DNA of 64,000 nt from Galaxea fascicularis. Taxonomy: Eukaryota; Cnidaria; Anthozoa; Scleractinia; Euphylliidae. How positions within the stretch are numbered: the first letter of the stretch is position 1; each line of letters begins with the position of its first letter. Below are positions 1-12,484 of this stretch, one piece after another. The position numbers and the translations under genes are program-made. The notes under the pieces were generated by a model. It worked only from the letters and a program-made list of their open reading frames with translations. It did not search any database and had not been told where the DNA came from. The stretch lies in assembly GCA_948470475.1 (NCBI GenBank), contig OX419338.1, forward strand, positions 13,750,572 through 13,814,571, read 5' to 3'.

Positions 1-1020
1 CAGAGGTGTTAGACCAGACTGAAGAGCAAGCACATTTATGATGATCACTAATCGGTCAGAGTTAAATGCATGCTTTGCCCGACTGATCTGAGGTAATTTG
101 CTCGTGCAAGATGAAACTGTCAGTAAGACGTGTTTGTTAAATGACAAATTAGGGTCAAACGTTACCCCAATGTCCTTGATGGACTCTGACTGCATGAGTT
201 GCGTTCCGAGCAACGAAAGCTTAAAATCAGGTAATCTATGATTCATCATGTGGCTACCAAAGAGCATGAGCTTTGTGTTTTCAGGGTTGAGCAGAAGACA
301 CTTATCAAAACACCCATTTCAGATTAGATGTAAATCATTATGGATAATGTCCTTTGCTTTGTCAGCATCCTCAATCCTGAAAGACAAAAGAAGTTTAGTA
401 TCATGAACATAGCAGTTGGGTGAGCATGTCTGACTGACTGCAGGTAAGTCATTTACATAGATACCAAACAACAAAGCTGCGAGTACGCTGCCTTGAGTGT
501 TTGACAGCGCTGAGTTTATGCAAACTACCTGAGATCTCTGGGATAGGTAGCTAGAGAAGCATGTTAACGCGGATGAGGAGAGACCGATGTTCTTGAATTT
601 ATTTAATAGGATTTCATGTTTGATACTGTCAAAGGCCTTGCTCATATACAAATACACTACTGCAGTAACTTTGGTCTTATCAAGCGCTCATAAGATGACA
701 TCTGTAGAGGACACCAATGAAGTTTCAGTTGAATGCCACGTTTTATTTCCACTTTGATTGAATGCAAGTTTTTGCTTTTCTGTCAAGTATGATGTGAGTT
801 GGTCGAGGGCAACTTTTTCACACACCTTTGACAGAATGTGCAATAGGGAAATTGGTCTGTTATTACTCACTTCTTCATGATCGCCCTCTTTTGGAATTGG
901 ACACACCTCAGCTATTTTCCAGACACCTGGAAAAACACCACTATTAAATGAGCAATCAAAGACACCTCCCAAAGCAGACGATCTTTCCTCTTGCAGATCC
1001 GAGATAGCAAAGGCAGGCAA
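1..1020 (-). pseudogene. Non-LTR retrotransposon (CR1/Jockey-like LINE) reverse transcriptase fragment
   Basis: Reading the minus strand from 1020 down to 1 gives successive blocks of a LINE reverse transcriptase in at least three frame segments. 1020-688 carries the fingers region with RPISLL and KVCEK blocks. 657-319 carries the palm, with KAFDSIKHEILLNKF and the GSVLAALLFGIYVNDL block. 318-1 continues into the thumb, with a NPENTKLMLFGS-like stretch. The catalytic YVDD box reads YVHD, and the usual QGVPQGS motif is shortened to QGS after a small deletion, so the enzyme is dead. No endonuclease domain is seen, as expected of a partial or 5'-truncated insertion, and the copy may run past the left edge of the window. 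Family assignment comes from recognising the motifs, not from a search. Confidence 0.85.
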
Positions 1021-1263
1021 TCCAATTTACTGCTCTTAACCTCCAAATGCCATAGGCAGCAAATATTGTTTACAGGATAAAGATCTGATGAAATTCCTGG
1101 TGATCCTGGCAAAAAATGAAGCCTTGTTCTGGCCTGGCTTGAAGCTGCGATCCAATTGAAAACCAGTACCTGGTTGGCAGGCAACTTCAAAAAAACAGCT
1201 GACCTTGATCAGCTCATAACTTGAGCCCACAACATGGTCATGTGACACTGGTCAGCAGATTTG

Positions 1264-1295
<32 letters not shown>

Positions 1296-1329
1296 GGATG
1301 TCCAGTATCAAAGATGGTTGCCATGTTGA

Positions 1330-1365
<36 letters not shown>

Positions 1366-1418
1366 TGAGGTCGTTGTCCTCGTTGCTTGCACCCACTGGC
1401 AATACTGCTAGCCAAGAT

Positions 1419-1450
<32 letters not shown>

Positions 1451-1964
1451 AACTATGGGTCTCCACTTGGCTGCCCTTTGGGCTGTGAGAGCTCCGCCTA
1501 TAATGTTTTCATCCCAGGTGCACCTTTTTAGTTTTCATTTTTTTCTGGTTTTGCATTGTGAGAGGATGAGATGTGTTGAGTACGCTTTGGGATAGGGTCT
1601 GATTTTTTGCCTTTCTTTTGTGCCAAAAACGCTTTAAGAAGACTTCTTTTCTTGCTACTAGTGTCCTCTTCAGCTGATTTAGTAGAGGCAGTGCAAAAAC
1701 CCCTGAGACTCAATCTGTCATTCATACAGTCATCATCAGCATTTAAAATTGCAGAAACATCTATGTGAAAATCGGAGTTGAAAGATTAAATTTCATCATT
1801 ATAATCCCATAGGTGGTTTGCAGCCAATCTCTAGAGACAGATAATGGTGAAACGAACAATTGCCGGTGGACAAACAAAATGAGTGAATGAGGGATCTAAT
1901 GTTTATGTCCACCAACATGGCAATAATGACTTTAGGAGATACATATTTTCTCAAGAAACTATTA
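1021..1964. other. Intergenic; one weak minus-strand ORF
   Basis: No recognisable gene was found. A 65-codon minus-strand open frame at 1725-1528 encodes a lysine- and serine-rich peptide (SSKKRSLLKAFLAQKKGKK region). It has no family I recognise, and no flanking exons could be joined to it. It could be an exon or chance. Confidence 0.3.
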
Positions 1965-3120
1965 GGAGCGTCTGTCTGTAAAAATCAGACAAATTCCAAA
2001 TTTTGCGGCAAGGGTGAAAGATTCGATTTCTTCCATATTTTAATGTTCGATAGGCTAGGGTATGACTAAAATCACTGTATAGTTTTTTCGGTGAAATATC
2101 TTTTCATTTTAAAGAAATATGTAAATAACGAAATTCCTTTAAAATTGTCATTTAAGGCGCTTAATTATTACTCAGCTTTGAGAGCCTCGCGCGCAAAAAC
2201 AAATCACTCTACCGTCATTAGAACACTTAAATCTTGTTTTGCAATCTCTAAATATCTGTTGGAATGATTTTACGGAATGCTGCGTTGATCTTTGCATACG
2301 AAATAATTGAATTTCGAAGGCATAAAATTCAATGCTGTAAAAGTATTTCATGAATAAAATTAATTTTCACCATGTGCGAAATCTTCAAATCGATTAAGCT
2401 TCTGGTTGTAGAATGTTAGAAGGATGGTCTATAGATTCCGGTGAAAATTTCTTTGGGCAAATGATTAAGAGCGACGCGAGAGCATTTCAAAGTACGTAAA
2501 AAAAATGCAAATATTTGACCTTCGGCGGTAAACTTTGAAGTTGCGAGACTTTAATTTTAGTTCGTGCCCATGTCTTACTTAACGGATATAAGGTCAAAAA
2601 ATAAACACACAAACATTTCTAAATGTTCTAACCTCATAACATGTTGTAAAAGACAGGTCCAAAAGCCATTTAATCGACATTTAAGCACGATTCTGTGGTT
2701 GTTCGTCGCATAAGTATGAGCTCGGTTTGTAACGTCCGATGTACATCGCGCAAAGACCGTTAACTGCCAAAGTTATTCCACTATCCAAAACCAATCTTTG
2801 ATCAACATCACGACTGCATCTTTTTCGACGGCTTAGTCATTTGCTAAGTATTGCTTGGTTTGTAGGGCACGAAAATATTACATCAGCCGTTAGTTTGTCA
2901 CGCAATGCAATGTCATGGACATTTTAGCGGGGTTGAGGAGGGTGGAAATGCGAAAATGCTTGATTGAACAAGTACATACTCAAGGCAACACCAACAACAG
3001 CAGCAGGAATTAAAATAGTGATAGTTTAAGTGCGTTCTTTTTCCATTGCTAAACTCCAAATAATAATTATTCGCGAATTCAATTGTGCACGTGGGGTGGG
3101 TTGTTAGGAGCGTTGGCAGT

Positions 3121-3155
3121 AGTGGTGGTGGTGGGGGTGGGGGGGTGGGGGAGTG
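3121..3155 (+). repeat. G-rich tract with quadruplex potential
   Basis: A run of GGT and G5-G7 blocks on the plus strand provides more than four G-runs of three or longer within about 35 bases. It lies in the spacer of the inverted repeat. Quadruplex formation is an inference from composition only. Confidence 0.6.
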
Positions 3156-3627
3156 CTATATTTTACAAAACTTATTGATGAAGATCACCTCATCTTTTAC
3201 ATAGTGTTATCCATTTTTTTATCTAGTGTTATCCTTTTTTTTAAATACAATAAATCCTAGTTTGAAACCACAAACGATGAGAAATGACATATCTAGTTTT
3301 ATTTTACTTTATTTCATTTATTCATTTATTTATTCCTTTGAACGCATATGACCCGCATTTCCGATTTAAATGGTTGATAGATAGCAAGAAAACAACGCCC
3401 CCCTACGAAAAATATTGCCTTTCTTTTGCTTCCTGAGGGAGCGTAATCCTAAGAGAACACTGGATCACCCAGGAGCCTACCTTAAGTCTGGGTGACCTGT
3501 GGTTTCGGGTGGTTATTCATCTGCGTGTTACAAAGTACTTTTTTGGGGTGCAGTTTTTTAGATACCATCAAATTTATGATTACTAAAATTAAACAATAAC
3601 TAATTTAAAGTTCTTACTTCCCATTAC

Positions 3628-3825
3628 GTGTCTGGATGGTACCGGAAGGAAAAGATGGTGTTACCTGCCGCGCGTGGGCCACAACATCCTTCTCGAGAGT
3701 ACCCCTCCTGTCAGAGGCCCCATCAGGGAAAGAATTTTTTTAACAGAAACACCAGTTATTATTTATCAACTGAAAGAGATTATGGGGGAAGGGGAGGCTA
3801 CCGGGGGAGGGGGGGCAGGAGATAG
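3628..3825 (+). other. Open frame ending in an RGG-type tail, possible exon remnant
   Basis: A 65-codon open frame ends in a GGRGGYRGRGGRR tail, which resembles the arginine-glycine tails of RNA-binding proteins. The frame opens at a GTG, not an ATG, and no clear splice acceptor with a polypyrimidine tract precedes it. I cannot name a parent gene. A processed-pseudogene fragment or a chance frame in G-rich sequence are both possible. Confidence 0.2.
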
Positions 3826-4835
3826 TGTGCTTATTTGTTTTCAAAATTAGATAAATCATAGGGGTGCGTAAAAAAATTTGATGCTGAAACCAATTGTTTC
3901 TAGTATGTGGTATGATGATTGGTTTATTTATTAATTATTTTTTAACACAGTTTTATTTACAAGACAAACACTTACACTACTTACAGCACTTATCCTTACT
4001 TTACGTATATACTTACACTATGCTTACATTACTTTTTCTTTTGCTACTTACAACACAATAACGCTAATTAAATAACAGTCAGTGTACTTGTAATGCTCTT
4101 TCTATGATGATTGGTTTATGAGTTAGGCAAGAAAGGTACGGGCTGGTTTCTGACACCAATCTCCTCCCACGTGCGTCCCCACCCCACTCATTCCCCGGTC
4201 CATAAATAGTAACATTTTACCAGTGCCTAACGTGTCACCAGTCATGTTGGAAACAGAGTACTCTTTCACATTTCAGACTGCATTCATTAGTTAACAGGAG
4301 CTGATTCTGCTCCTCCCTTTAGTTACGTCTGTATGAACAGAGCACCATATCCTGTTATAAGTCCCATCCATCCGTCAAGAACAGCACTTTTACTTGCAGT
4401 GATAAGTTATGACCAGTTGATTAACCTACGACTGACGTGTTGTTATAATCAGGTATAACTTTTTTCGAGTTTTTGTAGACAGGTTCGCATAGATAACACT
4501 AATTAAGAAAAATAAAGACTCAAAAAGCTGTTGTAACTAAGGGAGCGTTTAATTGACCCTATTCTTTTCGGAAATAGAACTGATACACACAGTGAAGAGA
4601 AGAAATCCCTCCTGAGAGCTCGAGGCTTTTGGAGTTTCTGGAGTCGAAAAAAAGGCTTTTAAATTATTATGTGTCAGCGAAAATTTGTAGAAATGTCTTC
4701 CCAAATTTACTTAAAAAGAAGACTGTTCACTTATTCTCAGATGCTGGAGTACGGTCAGTCGAATGCAACCTAAGAATAGGGCGAGCCTTTAACCAATGGT
4801 AAATGCATACTATAGCGTTTAGCAAAGATGAAGAT

Positions 4836-5284
4836 TTTAGGCCATCCCCCTTTTGTTTTGTTTATTGTCGAATGCGTTTTCTGATTTTGGATCGGTCGGT
4901 CTAAAAAGAAAAAAAATAAAATAAAATTGGAAAAGGAGTCTGGAGCTAGGAGGCCCGGTACCTCAGCATAATATCCATGGAGCCTGGCAAAAACAAGATG
5001 TGGTTACAAAGTCAACATGGCGGCAATTGACGAAGGAAAAGTCAATGTCGTTGTTAAAATGAAACGTGAACAGGGAAAAAAGGATGAACCACCAAAACTG
5101 CAGTTGAAGTATCAAGTAAAAACTAAAAATCTGTCAGGCAAAAAACTGCTTATGTTTCAGATTAAAGTGACAATTGTTTGAAATTGCCTTCAATGCCTTT
5201 TGCGCAACTTTTCGTTGTTTTGAAAACGCGAAAATCTGGGTCGGTCGACAACACTAAACGGAGAAAAAAAAGGGGATGGCCTTA
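4836..5284. repeat. Nested snapback repeat of about 450 bp with a 54-codon ORF
   Basis: The left end (near 4836, TTTTAGGCCATCCCCC then a GGATCGGTCGGTC block) is repeated inverted at the right end (near 5240-5284, GGTCGGTCGAC then GGGGATGGCCTTA). This defines a short MITE-like unit inside the larger inverted repeat. Between the ends a 54-codon frame starts at an ATG at 5017 (context AACATGGCGG) and stops at 5181. Its product is lysine-rich with no recognised domain. The right end of the snapback coincides with the inner end of the right 1 kb arm. Confidence 0.5.
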
Positions 5285-6312
5285 GTATGTACTCTTTCAA
5301 GCATCTTAGCCCTAGCGGTAGCCCTCCCCTCTAAAATGCCCGTGACAGTATTGCATGACGAACAAACGGCTGCCTGTAATGCAGTATAGACTGTTAACGC
5401 CGACATTTTTGCCATTCTAGCAGCGATCAGATGTATTATTTTCGTGTACTATAAACTACGCAATAAGGAAGATGCAGTTGTGATAAAATGCGCCTAAAAT
5501 TGATCAAAGGTTGGTATTCCACCATTGAATACGTTGACATGTTGCGCGGTGTACATCGGCCGTTACCAACAGCGGGCAGCAGGGATCAAAGAAAGAGCGA
5601 CAAACGACCAAAGAATCGTGCTTCAGTGGCCCTTGGACCAGTCTCTTACAGAATATTATAAGGTTAGAACATTTTGAAATATTTTCTCAGTGCCTATTTT
5701 AACCTAATATGGACACGGACCAAAATTTATGTTTGACCAGCAACTTCAAAGTTCACCCCCGAAGGTCAAATATTTGCATTTTTTTACGAACTTTGAAACG
5801 CTCTCGCGTCGCTCTTAATCATTTGCCCAAATAAATTTTCACCGGAATCTATAGATCATCCTTCTAAAATTCAACCACCAGAAGCTTAGTCGATTTGAAG
5901 GTTTCGCACATGGTGAAAATTAATTTTATCCACAAAGTACTTTTACTGTAGTGAATTGTATGCCTTTGAAATTAAATTATTTCGTATGCAAAGAACAACG
6001 CCACATTCCCTAAAATCATTCCAACAGATATTTAGAGATTTTAAAAAAGGATTTGAGTGTTTTAAAGGCGGTAGAATGATTTCTTTTTGCACGCTAGGCT
6101 CTCAAACTCGTGCAATAATTTAGAGCTTCAAATGACGATTTTAACGAATTTTCGTTATTTGCATTTTTTTTTTAAACTAAAGGATATTTCACCGAAAAAA
6201 CTATACAGTGACTTTAGTTGTATCCTAGCCTATCGAACATTAAAATATGAAAGAAATCGAATTTTACACCCTTCCCGCGATATGTTTGATTTTTACGGAC
6301 AGGCACTCTTAA

Positions 6313-7851
6313 CTTATGCTACATGTATTTTGGACAGATCACATCTCAATTGAACTGTAAGCTGCTACAAAATTATGGCCTTTGCATTGAATTGAGATTG
6401 AAAGAGAGTTAAGGCCAAAAAACATTGCAACTCTACATGCCATGACTGAGGACCTTGGAACATTTCCAAGGTCTTTGGCAATCTGAAATTTTATAAAATG
6501 AAAGAATTAATGGTTGCATAGAAACTTATAGTGGAGCATTATGTAGAGAAACAAGGTAGAGAGCTGAGTTAAGAGCTTTTTAATTGTAACATCCAATTTG
6601 AGAGAGGATAAGTAAGCAAAGAATCAGCACTCGTTATTTAATCACCTCATGTTTACTATTGGAAACACATGACAATTAACTTTTCATGTTGAAATTTTGC
6701 AATTACTTCATCTGAAAGTCTTGTAGCTCTCAAGAAGTTACAAACCTGCAAATTTGGGTAAGTTTTAGAACTTGAGCTTACTAAACTGACTTATTAACAG
6801 CTTCATAAATGTAGTGCATCACTTATGGTGAGTAACCTGTGGCATAACAGACAAAACAAAGAGAGCATGATCACTCATGCACTCAATCAATTAAATACTT
6901 TGTTTGACCATCCAACTGGTCTTTATTATCATTACAACACTACTTAGTGTTACACAATATTTATACAGATTATAAAAACAATATGTATTTGTTGTGATTA
7001 GATAGAAATTACTCAGAATGTTGAATTTTCACTTGAAATATTCAAGTCTATTCATCATATAAAGATGTACCTATCTCTGTAATATAAAATATATGTCTAC
7101 TGTAGTAGTAACCTGCCAAAATTAAAGGCAAATTTCCTTGAAAATTTTTGTGGATGTTAACATAATCTCTCCTTCAGTGTCAACAATAGGAGATTATACA
7201 CATTTTAACATTTCCATTATGGATGAAAAGGTGAGGTATATTTTTGCTGTTAATCAAAAGAATATTTCATGAAGGGGTAAAGTTTGAGTGAACATAAGGG
7301 AAATGCCTTTATTCATTGCAAAATTATAACAAAACACTGAACAGCAAAGAACAGAAGTTTTATTAACAGACATTGGGTGAAATAATAGAACTAGTGATCA
7401 CAGTTCCAGAAAGTGGCATGCAACCACAGTAATTTGTACATGTAGGGCGCCCTACTAGCCAAATAAACCAAAAGCTGTAGAAAGGCATTTTTACTAAAAG
7501 AATTTCATCTTTTTGGATTCCCTACAACTGTAGCTGAAATTTTGTGGCCGAAAATGTTTAGGAACAAAATCTTCCTGGGAGAAAATACTGGCTCAAATAA
7601 ACTGTCCACAAACGTTCTTAGGAACTATTTTCTTTCCAAAAAATCTTAGCTGATGTTTTTGACTACCAAAAACAACAATTACGACTTTTCCAAAGAGATA
7701 AGGAACTAATCTGACAGAACCTGAGAAGATTACAACCATTTCACACTGCTCCTGGTAGCATGCACCCCTCATTTCCAGCAGTTTCCAACCATCCTTTCAA
7801 AAAGGTGGATTTTAAACTGCATGTATGGTTAAGTAAGATTGAATGGTCGAC
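6313..7851. other. Intergenic, no gene seen
   Basis: AT-rich sequence with no long open frame, no recognisable repeat and no RNA gene. It forms the left flank of the first TTAA element. Confidence 0.6.
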
Positions 7852-8553
7852 TTAAGGTATTCCTGGAGGCTATTTTACGCATCTTTGTTTGAAATTGTTT
7901 GGAGCAATTTTCTAAGATATATTAAGCCAAAGTCTGTCATATTAACACCACTTAACAATCATTTCAAGTACTTTCTGTCAAAAATATTTTTTCTCAGAAA
8001 GAATTTAATGTATTTCTAGAATTTGACGCGTACGTGGGCGTGGTCGTAACCATGTCACATCACCCTTTCTTTAAAATCTTGAGTAAAATTTATCCATTGG
8101 GCATAACCTTTGGCCAAATGGTTCACATCAATATTCTCTACATGGCTTTGGCAGTGCGTCAGAATTAAGAAAAAACAGGATGTTTTAAGCTGCACAAACT
8201 GATTTCTTTCGTCCGTGAATTTCGTGGAGCCACCACCTGTCGTATATTTATGAAGAACTGACGCGCTGCCAAAGAACTATTCGTATATATGTTTACTTGA
8301 TATCCTCCAAGTTTGAAGTCTTTCTGTTAAAACCACACAAAGAAGTTACAACTAGTACAACTCTCCTCAAAATCTGTAGGCCATTTACGTCCGAAAATCA
8401 TCCGCAAATTGAAAAGAAATCAATTGAGAGACCAAATACTGAGCTGTGTTTGATGGCAGCCATCTTGTTTGAGTCTTCAATAATCATTTGCAGCGGTAAA
8501 TCGTACAATAGAGCTCTAAATATGGCATTTATGCCCTTTACGTGACCCCTATT

Positions 8554-8574
8554 TTTCCCGCGAAACCAATCAGA
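8554..8574 (+). promoter_or_regulatory. E2F-like site with adjoining CCAAT box upstream of the transposase
   Basis: TTTCCCGCGAAA at 8554-8565 matches the E2F consensus (TTTSSCGC). It runs directly into CCAATCA, about 145 bp upstream of the transposase ATG. The same pair, inverted, occurs upstream of the homologous gene in copy 2. Function is inferred from the consensus and its conservation. Confidence 0.55.
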
Positions 8575-8710
8575 TACGGCGATGGTAAACATTGACACCG
8601 TACCGTAGCAACGGCACCTCGAATGTCAGTGTTGACAGCTCGAAACCACATGTGGCGAGTGCGAAGAACATATCGGGTAAAGGAGGACAAAATACTGTGA
8701 ATATACTGAA

Positions 8711-11700
8711 ATGCCTAAAACGAAAGCGTCTAAAAGCAGGAAAAAAGCATCAGAAAAGGCTCACGAAGCCCGAGGTTATGGCTCGAAAGCGAGAATCCGT
8801 TTAGATTTTGAGAAGTTGAGAAACGAAGGATGGACAATTGAAGAACGGCAATCGACATCTGGCTCAGCAGTTCACTTCACCTACCGAAACCCCGATGGTA
8901 AAACTATGAAAAGTGCTAGAGAAGTTGAGCGTCAGTTAGAAGCTGAAGGAACTCTCCCCAGTTTCATTGTGGATGAAAGTAAAGGCAAAACGATGGAGAC
9001 TCCTCGACAAGCAGATGACTCGTTATCATCCGAGGACTCCGATTATGAGCCTCCTGAAAAACAAGCGCTAAAAGAAATGAGGGCCAGTAAATGGTAAGAT
9101 ATTACATGTATAAGTTCAATGTATAAAGTTGTAAGATAAGATCGGTAGCAAATGTTTAGCCCTTTATCAAGATTTCACATGTTGGGATCTGTGTGAGAGT
9201 AAACGTGACAAAATATTGAACGAAGACAAGATTTGTGCGTTCATGCGGTAAACATTGTGGAATCCTTGAGCAATAGGATTCAGTGTAGAAATTGGTCGTA
9301 TTTTTATGTCAGTTTCACTGACGATCTTTAACTTTGCTTTGTCTTCTTGCAGTTTTATTTATAATCAGTAACGCATGTTGCATATTACAACCGAAAAAAA
9401 ACTAAAACTGAATTCTTTGTGTGGAATTTACATGGAATACACTCAAGCTAGTGTGAAGAAAATATTCTTGAAGTAACATCCTGCTTTGATAATTTTTTAC
9501 AGTGTCAGTGTTCCAGAAGGGTTATTTGTTGCAACCACCTCTAGCATCGTCAATTTCGTCGATGAGATAAACAATTATTTCAAGTGTTCCTCAAACAATG
9601 GAAAATGTAGAGGTGAGATATAATCTGGAATTTAGTATGATGACAAAAGCAAGTTACATTTTGTAATTGTCGCAGTGATTATTATTATAAAGCCAAAGAC
9701 ATAGCCTTTTTCAATGGCTTTTTTTATTCTATTTTTCCACTTGATCAAGTGATAGACAAATTTTATGTACTATGTAGTGAGTCAGGCCTTTATAATGTAC
9801 CCTAATTGATGGGAGGGAATTGATGCCTGAAAAATATAACCAAAAGCCAATGAGTACCTGTCTGTAAAGTTGTGACCTTGCATTTTTATTTTGTTCATCT
9901 GTAAAAAAAATGGTCAATCAGGGATTGGCTTACAAAAGTAAAAAAGATTAGACTTGACTTGCATGAAAACCTTGTCCTTTTCACTGGTTTGCCAGAAATG
10001 TTGGTTTTTTTCTAGTTGAAAACCTTGTGGGATTTCACTCAGAATCCCTTCTTTTTATATTAATTTTTCTGCTTATACCTTTGAAACTCTTGTGCGGTGG
10101 TGTAATGCGTACATCTTTGGTTATTGTCCATGGTTGCTGGGGACCATGCCAAGAGAATATTGGCTGGTGGTCTTCCATGGTAAGACCAGAAATCTTTGTT
10201 GGGCCAGTATGTGTAACCTCGTTTTTTGCTAAATTTGTGTTACAGGCAAACTTGTACTCGCAGAGTATAGCAAGAAGGGTTGTGGAGGTGCAATGATGTT
10301 CACATTCAAGTGCCATGGTTGCTGGACTGTCACAATTGATTATAAGAGTAGCCATCTTGCCCAAGAATCTAGACGGCAACTTGTGTCCTTGGCCCTTTCC
10401 CTAGCCTTTTTTATTAGTGGGCATGGGTATGCCGGGTTTAGGAAGACCTTGGGAAGAGGGTTGGGGTTGGGAATAGTTTCAGAAAAGCCATATCTCGAAG
10501 TTGTAGATCTAGCCCTCCCCCACATTAAATTAATGCTGGACGAGATGTGCGATGAAGCAAAGGAGCACATGAAAGAAATTGCACCTGATCAAATAGGCAG
10601 CTGGTCAAGAGCAGTGACGTGCTGTGATGGGTGTTGGCTGATTAGAGGGCACTTTAGTCAAAATTGTACATTTGTGATTAAGAATTATATTACAGGTGCC
10701 CTTCTCTACTATGGTCATCTGTGTATGAGAGGAGCAGAAACTATCTGTGACGAGGAGCTGTGGCAAGGGACAGCTAAGGCAGCTGAGGGCCACCTCAGTC
10801 AAGTTCTTTGGGCCAAAGCTAAGGAGGAGGGGCTAAATGTTGAGGTCAATTGGCAGGATGCTGACTCATCCTCAGCCAAGGGGTTTCGCCAGTCTTACTC
10901 TAATGAGCAAGAGAGTAAAGTTATGTTGTGTGGAGGTTATGTTGGGAGGGCTCATGGTAAGAAGCTGGAGGAACTCAAGACTAAGTCTTCTTTTTCCTCT
11001 GCATTTATTGCCTTGCACAAGGAACAGTTTCCCAGCATTGTCTCAGCAAAATGTTGTTGTGCTGGGAAAAATCACACCTTTGTGGCAACCCGAAACAAAC
11101 CCGTTTGTGGATGTATTGGACCAGGGTTTATACAAAATGCAAAACGCAACCATTACTGTGCCCTTGTCCATGCGGGGAATAGCCCTGATAAGTATGGTGA
11201 AACTATGTTGACCCTGGGAAGATATCACAGTAAAGATATTCATGAATGGGAAGGGGGTTCCTGTACCTTTCACCCATTGCTTAAGTGTAGCTGCAAGAAT
11301 TGTGAAGCTGATGTTGATGGGTTTTACTCAGAGTTGAAATGTTCTGGTGAGGACTATCACTCGGCTCATGTCCTGACATGCGAATTTCATGCTCTTGCCT
11401 ACGAGATAGAGTGTACTCATAGGGCAAAGGATGCTGAGAAAGTCATTGACCCAGAGTTGGGAAAAGGTCATTCTAATCTCCCTGAGTCCACATTTAGTGT
11501 TCTCACCAAATTTCGGGCCAAGGACACAAATTTGCACATGAAGCACTACCATGCTGCAACAAATCTGGGGTTACTTCAGGCTAACATGACTTGGTGCCAC
11601 AAAACTAAAGGACCAGAGTACCACTGGATCCCAGAGCTGTACTCCCGAATGGGTCTACCTGTCCTTGATGGGATTCAGGAAATGGTATGTATTTTCTTAA

Positions 11701-12484
11701 TATGTAGTTTGTTGAATGGCTTTCTGTAATGAGGTATCTAAGGCAAGTTACACTCACCTTTCTTGGCAAGCTTATATGGGTTTTTGATGTCACCTGATCA
11801 TTACAATGAATGATTATATTAATTTATTACATTATAGTTGTCATTAATGATACAATTATTTTACTATTACAGTGTACAATCAATCATGTTACTGCATTAT
11901 AACTATTGGTATTGCTGTTGTTGTTGTTGTTCATTGGTTGATACAAGTCTATACTGAAAAAACTAATAGGGAAAAATAATTAATTATTAACACTAATATT
12001 TTTCATTTTATTGCCTTAACATTACAGTGTCAACATGACAACGAAACAAGGTACAAGAGGCTACAGCGCTACAAAACAGTAGATGCAAAGAGAAAAAGAG
12101 TTCAGAGGAAGGTCAACCGTGCTGAGGAGCAGAAGCTAAGGTAAGTTAAATTCAAGTTCACAAAGTCTTTATCAAGAAATATCAATAGCTTACAATGTTT
12201 ATCTCTGTTTTCTACTTAGGAAGAGATATGTCAAAAATTGCCGGATCCAGCATACATACGGAGAGGATGTTGAGGATGATCTGGTTGAAGAAGAAGCAGT
12301 ACTTCTTACTGAGTCTGCAATAAATGATGGAACTGCAACTGGTCTTGTCATACCTGACACAATTACACCAGCCCCTAATGGAGCAGTTGTTGAAGTTGGA
12401 GGGAAGAAGTGTAAATGGTGTGGAAGCAGTACCCACTCCCGTAAGAGCCACAAAGACTGCCCTTACAATAATTCGAGAGTTTAA
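8711..12484 (+). CDS. MBD-domain / Mutator-like (Kolobok-type) transposase, five exons, intact
   Basis: Exons 8711-9093, 9503-9612, 10246-11684, 12028-12140 and 12220-12484 join in phase with GT-AG introns to give 769 aa. Residues of about 28-80 form an MBD-like domain (GWTIEERQ, then YRNPDGK, then SAREVERQLEAEG). Residues of about 180-640 form a transposase of the Mutator-like type: CCDGCWLIRGHF (D292), NWQDADSSSAKGF (D371), VMLCGGYVGRAHGKKLEELK, and NLPESTF (E577). I infer these as the DDE triad by analogy with VDGTW, GDGDS and NES motifs of the family. A Cys-rich block near residue 430 and a C-terminal knuckle (CKWCGSSTHSRKSHKDC) are probable zinc sites. The protein should cut and join the GGTATTCC ends. 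MBD residues needed for methyl-CpG reading are only partly kept (R present, the usual FRS replaced by MKS). Exon structure and splice phases match copy 2. Confidence 0.9.

Larger units (their letters stand above)
1965..6312. repeat. Large imperfect inverted repeat (foldback or long-TIR element)
   Basis: The stretch 1965-2986 matches the reverse complement of 5277-6312 over nearly its whole length with many substitutions and small indels. Anchor blocks include GATGTACATCGCGCAA (near 2738) against GCGCGGTGTACATC (near 5544), TCACCATGTGCGAAAT (near 2368) against TTTCGCACATGGTGAA (near 5903), and GTACATACT (near 2972) against AGTATGTAC (near 5284). The arms are about 1.02 kb each and the spacer about 2.3 kb. 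The degree of divergence shows an old event. I found no convincing target duplication at the outer ends, and no transposase inside. It may be a non-autonomous long-TIR transposon or an inverted segmental duplication. Confidence 0.8.

Noticed and set aside
6087..6353. 88-codon open frame on the plus strand
   Set aside because: It lies in the diverged arm of the inverted repeat, has no homolog in the other arm in any frame that I could follow, and has low-complexity composition.
10035..11793. Minus-strand open frames opposite the copy 1 transposase
   Set aside because: They lie antisense to the clearly coding exon 3 and show no domain or splice support.
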